Shown here: in pieces, positions 58,564-64,000 of the stretch | Numbering within the stretch: position 1 is the stretch's first letter | Layout of the letters: every line of letters starts with the position of its first letter | Assembly (NCBI GenBank): GCA_014607495.2 | Contig: CP053163.1 | Coordinates: 7,730,716 to 7,794,715, forward strand | DNA length: 64,000 nt | Direction of reading: 5' to 3' | Source: Carposina sasakii | Taxonomy: Eukaryota > Arthropoda > Insecta > Lepidoptera > Carposinidae | Translations under genes and position numbers: made by a program | The notes under the pieces: generated by a model | Database searches by the model: none | Seen by the model: the letters and a program-made list of their open reading frames with translations, nothing else | Told to the model about the DNA's origin: nothing

Positions 58564-58969
58564 TTTTATGTGATGAGTAGCGAAAACACTTTGAATTATT
58601 AATACTTTTAATTTAATATTATTTTTACAAGATTTTAGGAGTTGGATTTGGAATCGAAGTTGGTATGGAACTGTCCTGAGGAATGGGTGCCGGGATTATT
58701 TATACATGAGAGTTTCGGGAAGGGAGGGTTGGAAAGGATTCTGGGAACAAAACAATTTTACGCTAAAACTATTTTAAAACTATTCATTCACTAATAAATC
58801 TTTCCTTGGCACGGTGTGACTTTGTATTCTTCGTGGCGTATTGTGTCTTTGGTCGTGTCAGGAACATGTGTCCGGTTTGTATTGCTTTTTGTAAAGCTTT
58901 ATCTTTAGGCGCGGCGTGGTGCCATCCCTTCGTTAGTCATGCTGGAGCACACGTGTCTAACACGTAACA
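58564..58969 (-). repeat. 5' LTR of retrotransposon 2
   Basis: 406 bp, the same as 54690-55095 by eye over the whole length. It carries the promoter for the gag transcript on the minus strand. Confidence 0.93.
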
Positions 58970-58973
58970 AGGG

Positions 58974-60307
58974 GAGCTATCGGGAATATTATCGGTTTTT
59001 TTATTATTTTAAAGTCTAACTCAACATAGACGTACCCACGCTTGTGTCTCGAAATTGGATAGCCAGAACCGTATCTTAAAAGAGATCTTACAGCCACGTT
59101 TAGTACCTACAGTGGGAACGGGTACGGTGAGTGACAAATTGCTAGCTTATCGCCTATATTACCTATGCGTTCAAAACACCAGATGAGAGTTTCAATAAGA
59201 TGCCATGAAAACTACCATGTAGGTAGTTATTTATTTACGAAAGAAAGATTTGGAATTACATTATCTTTTCTTTTCTGTAAATATGACTTTCAATTTAGAC
59301 CACACAACGAAAAACATCCTATATACACAAGATGCTAAGTATTTTTCGTGTAGTTTACTAACCGCGTACAAAACCTCACCTTGTGTGGTTGCGGACTTTT
59401 TCTAACTAGCTCAAAATAATTAATGGATAACTGCGAATCTTTTACAAAAGTTCTTTCTCGTAATAAAGCGATACCTTCATTAATCCATACCTCTCAAAAC
59501 TTATTTCGACATTAATTGAAACTAATAGTAAAAGGTTACTTTGTAAGATTCAATATTTTGTCTTTTTCTAGAAACTTTCATTATTATAAACGGTAAAGTT
59601 TGTGAGAATGAGGGTATAAATGAAACTCATTCTTTTACGCAAAAAATACTGAATGGATTTTGATGAAAGTTTGCAGTTATATGTTTAAATACCGAACAGG
59701 TAGACTCTGTATCATGCGCTATGCAGTAAGTTGGTAATAATCCTGTGAGAATAATATTATTATTGTAGGTACCTACTACCTGTGCTATCTATTTTCCTCT
59801 CAATCTATAGTATAATAATTATTAGCAGTGTACGTATAATAATTTTCAAGTCGTTGTGTTACTTACTAACTTATTATTTTGTTTGCAATATAGGTATGTA
59901 TATTTGGCTCTCGTGAGGACTTGGTTTGACATAAATTGATATTGATTACTGCCTGGCTAGTGGAGATTGTCGGTCAATTAGTAGGATCCACTTCACTCGA
60001 TACGATGTTTAGTAAATATCGATCGTAGTAGAATACGAATACTCGTATGGTACATATGTCGCAGGCCTAATGAATAAGAACATGGTTATTCATTATTGCA
60101 AAATAGTTGAGAAATTCGAAAAAAGAAAAAACGGTTGGGTTTGAGTGTAAAGTTTACACTCTTTTACTGATATTATTGAGGTGTTTTCTGATATTTGAAG
60201 ACGATAAAATACCATTTAGACTACGAATCTAAAATGAAGACGGTCTATTAGGAAAATCAAATACCAGAATCGACCCCTGAAGCGCTAAGCATCGTATATT
60301 TTTTTAG
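58974..60307. other. intergenic DNA; Helitron-like fragment at 59578-59720
   Basis: ATTATTATAAACGGTAAAGTTTGTGAGAATG ... CTCATTCTTTTACGCAAAAAATACTGAATGGATTTTGATGAAA at 59578-59665 is the head of the Helitron-like family without its 3' end. A piece of R2 (GTGACAAATTGCTAGCTTATCGCC) lies at 59131-59154. Otherwise nothing is recognised. Confidence 0.55.
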
Positions 60308-60912
60308 CTATAAGGGCCGAAACACACACAAGGGCAATTCACACACAAAAATCGCCAGTTTGCGTTGCGGCGTTGCGGCGCCGCGAATAAGAGCGTTTTA
60401 CTGTTGTACGGTAGAGTAACCATGATTTTTGAGTGTGGGTAGACGTCTCTTTGCCTTTGTAAAGATAATTGTTTGATGATTGATTATCATAAATGATTTC
60501 TCAAATGCTTTTCCATGTCTCTTGTTTTATAATTTTGTCTTTATAAGTTTCGTCACTAGAATCCCACAAACAAGCGTTCTTGAATCAAAGATATTATTAT
60601 ATCGTCAATTTAAATTTAAATTATTAACGTCAGACAATTTGATTCTAAAACTGCTTCCGGGTTGACGCGTGTTGTTTGCAAGTATGTATAAAAGAACCAA
60701 AAACTGAATCATTGTCAATACATTTTTCGTTAAAGAGTAAGTATATTCTTTGATATACTCGTATATTAAGGCTATCGGGTTTTTAAAATTTTCTTTATAT
60801 TAAGAGTTTTTTTTTATTTAGTGAATCATTGTCACCAAGTATCGTGTCACAACGCTGGAATTCGCGTCGCGTCGCGGCGCCGCAACGCGCTTATATGTGT
60901 GAGCCCTAATAA
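60308..60912. mobile_element. foldback element with GC-rich subterminal repeats
   Basis: The left side TAAGGGCCGAAACACACAC and the right side GTGTGAGCCCTAATA are roughly inverted. Inside them GCGTTGCGGCGTTGCGGCGCCGCG (about 60362) pairs with CGCGTCGCGTCGCGGCGCCGCAACGCG (about 60865). The 480-bp interior is AT-rich and non-coding. About 600 bp in all. Target duplication not clear; hAT-like MITEs are a possible class. Confidence 0.6.
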
Positions 60913-61257
60913 GATGGTCACGCTAGTACAAAATATGGCGAGATTTTAAATTGGCAGTTTGGATAACATATTATATTCAGAGCCTTTATTCAATATCGAT
61001 ATTCTGATGTTCCTTTTTCACAAAATATTTAACAATACAGTGACGTCATTCAGTTAGTTGAAGTACAATGTTGTACAAGCACCATTATTATGTTACGCTT
61101 CAGAAGCTATGAATAAGTAAGTTGAGATAAATTTTTAATGATGAAATACTTCGTTGAAGTCAGAAACTACTGTCGAAACTTGGTAGAACTTTTGCATTTA
61201 GTTTAATCTTTTAATTATAAGGTGTATATAACATATTACTCTTCTTGTTCATAAATT

Positions 61258-61440
61258 ATTGATTGTGCTGATGCAGGGCTTCACTGTTCTGTGCTGATGC
61301 GGGGTTTTATAAGAATACATCAACTGCATCTCCTTAAGTGCATGCCGTAAGAGTCGACTAAGGAACTTGAGCATTGTCCTCTCAGATGCTAGCTTTGATC
61401 CTACAGTTCTGGTTACCCCATTTTTTTGGGAACATATTTA
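61258..61440 (-). repeat. dispersed repeat R2, reverse copy with internal duplication
   Basis: GTGCTGATGCAGGGCTTCACTG is immediately repeated as GTGCTGATGCGGGGTTTTA, followed by AACTGCATCTCCTTAAGTGCATGCCGTAAGAGTCGACTAAGGAAC and CTCAGATGCTAGCTTTGATC. It is the longest R2 copy in the window and links the pieces seen at 28205, 43530, 45750 and 47915. Confidence 0.7.
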
Positions 61441-61944
61441 TTTGTTGGCTCCTTATAAATTTGATTGTGCGAAACATTAGCAGCTCGCTTGCGTTTCCAC
61501 AACAGCAAGACTAGACGAAAGTGTTGTTGATAGTTGTGACAGCCATAAATTATAAAGAAATAGGCAAGTCCTTCGCAATAAATTAATATAAGTAAGCCCT
61601 ACAATAAATTCATGGACTCAAAGATGATACGTTATTAAGTATCATCACGTACGCGGTTCGCACGTGACTCGTCGGTCAATAGGTGTAGGTATCTACAAGT
61701 TATTTGTAAAGAAGTTCGTGAAGATGAATGTAGGTTTATCCCTCAGTGCTTTAGTTGAAGATATCAAACTGTTTCTCATTTTTTTTGCATGACTTTGCAC
61801 GTTATTCAAAGCGTAATAAATAATGTTGTAACTATGGGGCATCTAAGAATGATTATAATCGTAAAAGCTATTTTGAATTGTTATTAACCGATAAATTAGC
61901 AACTACTATGTAGTTTTAGTTACCATTATTATGTAGTTATATCA

Positions 61945-62070
61945 TGTCTCCGACCGTATTTCGGTCTAATCGGCCAATCTTAATGGAGATTAGTCAAGTG
62001 CACAGGATATATTATGGTGCAGAAATGTATGCGTAAGCACAGATGCACTCTCTAGGTATTCCACATCCAT
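61945..62070 (-). repeat. dispersed repeat R1, copy 3 (reverse)
   Basis: In reverse complement it reads GAGAGTGCATCTGTGCTTACGC ... CACCATAATATATCC ... GACTAATCTCC ... AATACGGTCGGAGAC and so matches 1915-2015. Confidence 0.7.
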
Positions 62071-62199
62071 CTGCTTAGTCCAATATGATTTTATTTTTGT
62101 GTAGATACGATTTTTTTTTAAATATTATACGGACGATATTTATTCGCATACGATAATAAGATGAGGTATCTTTTCCAGTATTTTACCTATATACACGTA

Positions 62200-62475
62200 G
62201 GTCATCATCATCATCATCACCAGCCTATTACAGTCCACTGCTGGACATAGGCCTCCCCCAGGGCACGCCACAATACTGCCATGGGGGGTATTTGCCCATA
62301 GTCACCACACTGGGCAGGCGGGTTGGTGACCGCAGTTTGTATTTTGGACTATGTCGTCAGTACGGGAGGCGCTGCTGCCCACCTCCCGGAATTAATCGCC
62401 TCGAACGATACCCACGGGCAGCCATGGGGTGGTACGAATTCTACTCTGCCGGCACCACGCGGCCACGTGTATGGC
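62200..62475 (-). repeat. LINE-type 3' tail fragment (AGGCCTATGTCCAGCAGTGGAC)
   Basis: CATCATCATCATCATCACC then TCCACTGCTGGACATAGGCCTCCCCC is the reverse complement of the abundant lepidopteran non-LTR tail, followed by conserved CATAGTCACCACACTGGGCAGGCGGGTTGGTGACC. Frames crossing it are not genes. The copy at 11860 shares the central word but not the upstream part, so two related families are present. Confidence 0.7.
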
Positions 62476-63254
62476 ATAGTTTCTATAAGTTTCTGCACCA
62501 ATCAATTTATGAAACGTTTGAAAACCTACAACAATTAATTTCTTGCTTACATTCAGCCCTGGAGTTTAAAAATCAAAGCCTTTAAAAATACCTATGTCAT
62601 AGGAATAACCATAACAATTATGTCATAATGATATTTAAGAGAGAATGCTTGCCTTGTTCCCTACTTTTTTTTGAAGCAAATGAAACAACAAATGACTGGA
62701 CAGAAACTCTAATGGCGAGGGTGACCGGCATTTCTTTGCTTCCATTAATTTACTTCGCCTTATGAATATGAAGCACCTGTAGACCAAACGTTTTCCAAAA
62801 TTACAAGCTGGGCTATGCAAATTAAGTCTCTTACGGCCAAGTATTGAACTGCAGAGATAAATCTGCACTTATTCGATTCAACAGTCATTGTATGAAGACA
62901 ATTTAACTCACAATCTTCGTATTTGATCACGATCTCTAACATTATAATTAGCCATTTGATAATGATGATGATAATAGACGGGACCTTGTCGTTGTCCTAT
63001 TTCAGATCATTCAGGAATGTGTTGGATTTCTAAACAAACCTAACAATGTGATGTTTGAATATTGTTCTTTCTATGTTCTGTTTCGCTCAGTCTCTTTCTT
63101 CCTTATGGCCACTCGGTGCAGATTTCTGATATCACCAGGCATTTTTTTACTGAAGTAACCGCCTAACGGGCTTTAAACCTAGTTATTTTTAATGTCAGAA
63201 GCAAACATAAAGTTTAATAGACTCATTTACTCATATTTCGGAAAATGTCCTTGT
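62476..63254. other. intergenic DNA, nothing recognised
   Basis: Small frames on both strands overlap without domain support. Confidence 0.4.
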
Positions 63255-64000
63255 ACAAAATATAAAAAATGACAAAAATATATCAAAAATTTTTGAACGT
63301 ATTCTGTACGATCGTTTAAATAATTACCTAATTGAAAAAACTTTTTTATTGATCAACAATACGGCTTTCGATCAAAATCCAGTACATTGACTGCAACCAT
63401 AGACTTAGTTACAAAAATAAAAACATCGATAGATGAAAAATGTATAGCTTTAGGAATATTTATTGATATAAGAAAAGCTTTCGATACGGTAACTCATAAA
63501 AAGCTGCTACAAAAATTAAATAACATCGGAGTAAGGGGAACAGAACTTAATATGTTTTCTTCATATTTACAGAATAGACAGCAGGTTGTCAAAATAGATA
63601 ATTTCGAAAGTTGTAAGCAAAATATAAATTATGGAATCCCGCAGGGATCCATAAATGGACCTTTACTCTTTTTAATTTATCTAAATAATATAAGTAAAAT
63701 CGGCTTGCTTGGACAATTAACACTATACGCGAACGATACTTATTTATTCTACTTTGGAAAGTCTCTTCCCGAACTAATAAATGACGTCCTAAAAGACCTT
63801 AATATTTTAAATGAATGGTTGAAATACAATCTACTAACCATCAATACGTTAAAAACATCCTTTATGTTTTTTGCAGCAAAAAATAAACAACTACCAGATT
63901 TTACTCCTCTTACTATAAACAATATGGTCATAAAACAATCAAATAAAGAAAAATATCTCGGTTTATGGCTAGATGATAAATTAACATGGACTTTTCATAT
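63255..64000 (+). pseudogene. Jockey-type LINE reverse transcriptase, decayed, cut by window edge
   Basis: The + strand reads ISKIFERILYDRLNNYLIE, shifts by one base in the A/T run near 63338-63347, then continues from FFIDQQYGFRSKSST without a stop to the window end. Visible RT motifs in order are LGIFIDIRKAFDTVTH (motif A, first Asp intact), GIPQGSINGPLLFLIYLNN (motif B, usually GVPQGSILGP) and LTLYANDTYLF (63720-63749). The catalytic YADD is YAND, the first Asp of the pair replaced by Asn (AAC 63732-63734), which should abolish activity. The endonuclease and the start of RT are missing, so it is 5' truncated or continues only in fragments. The family is LINE of the Jockey/CR1 group. Confidence 0.85.

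Larger units (their letters stand above)
54686..58973 (-). mobile_element. LTR retrotransposon 2: recent, errantivirus-like, RT deleted
   Basis: The element proper is 54690-58969 (4280 bp) between direct LTRs of 406 bp that appear identical by eye. AGGG at 54686-54689 and 58970-58973 is the target-site duplication. In sense (minus strand): 5' LTR, primer site TGGCGCAGTCG, gag ORF, pol fragment with protease only, the end of integrase, an env-like remnant, a G-rich polypurine tract, 3' LTR. The tRNA-Ser-type primer site and the env remnant are those of the gypsy/17.6/TED lineage (errantiviruses). The identical LTRs show a very recent insertion, although the element cannot replicate on its own. 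Confidence 0.92.

Noticed and set aside
62292..62585. 97-codon + strand ORF
   Set aside because: It lies on the antisense strand of an abundant LINE tail.

Overview
The window is nuclear DNA from a moth or butterfly (Lepidoptera). It is AT-rich, its coding exons are split by GT-AG introns, and it is crowded with repeats typical of that order: Helitron-like pieces opening ACTAATATTATAAACGCGAAAG and closing near CACTAGT, RTE-type LINE tails carrying AGGCCTATGTCCA, tRNA-derived SINEs, and TA-flanked foldback MITEs whose ends read CAGGGTG. There is no sign of prokaryotic sequence.

One host gene can be reconstructed, on the + strand between about 8.3 and 24 kb. It encodes a large SH2 adaptor of the SHB/SHD/SHE/SHF family. 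Six coding exons (8619-8687, 17514-17940, 19314-21380, 21824-21965, 22090-22209, 22468-22654) join in compatible phases to a protein of about 1003 residues. The protein has a long basic, serine-rich, disordered body and a C-terminal SH2 domain. Exons 2 to 6 are secure; exon 1 is a prediction from its start context, donor site and matching phase.

Two LTR retrotransposons stand out. Element 1 (14197-17449, minus strand) sits in intron 1 of the adaptor gene, 64 bp before exon 2. Element 2 (54690-58969, minus strand) is intergenic and errantivirus-like. Each has two LTRs of equal length that look identical by eye (438 bp and 406 bp) and a 4-bp target-site duplication (TATG and AGGG), so both inserted recently. 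Both keep Gag, an aspartic protease and the GPY/F end of integrase, and both lack reverse transcriptase, RNase H and the integrase core. In element 1 the deletion is in frame and leaves one 597-codon ORF. They look like non-autonomous, Gag-encoding elements moved by enzymes supplied from elsewhere.

The rest is gene-poor and full of small repeats. These include three 250-260 bp copies of one MITE family (2798, 36192, 48224), several copies of a second family (25955, 27523, 28801, 33845, 37014, 53092), three copies of one tRNA-derived SINE (28965, 44490, 54425) and one of another (33235), Helitron-like fragments, several foldback elements, a decayed RTE reverse transcriptase (11342-11900), and a second decayed LINE reverse transcriptase that runs off the right edge (63255-64000). 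No genuine tRNA, rRNA or CRISPR was found.
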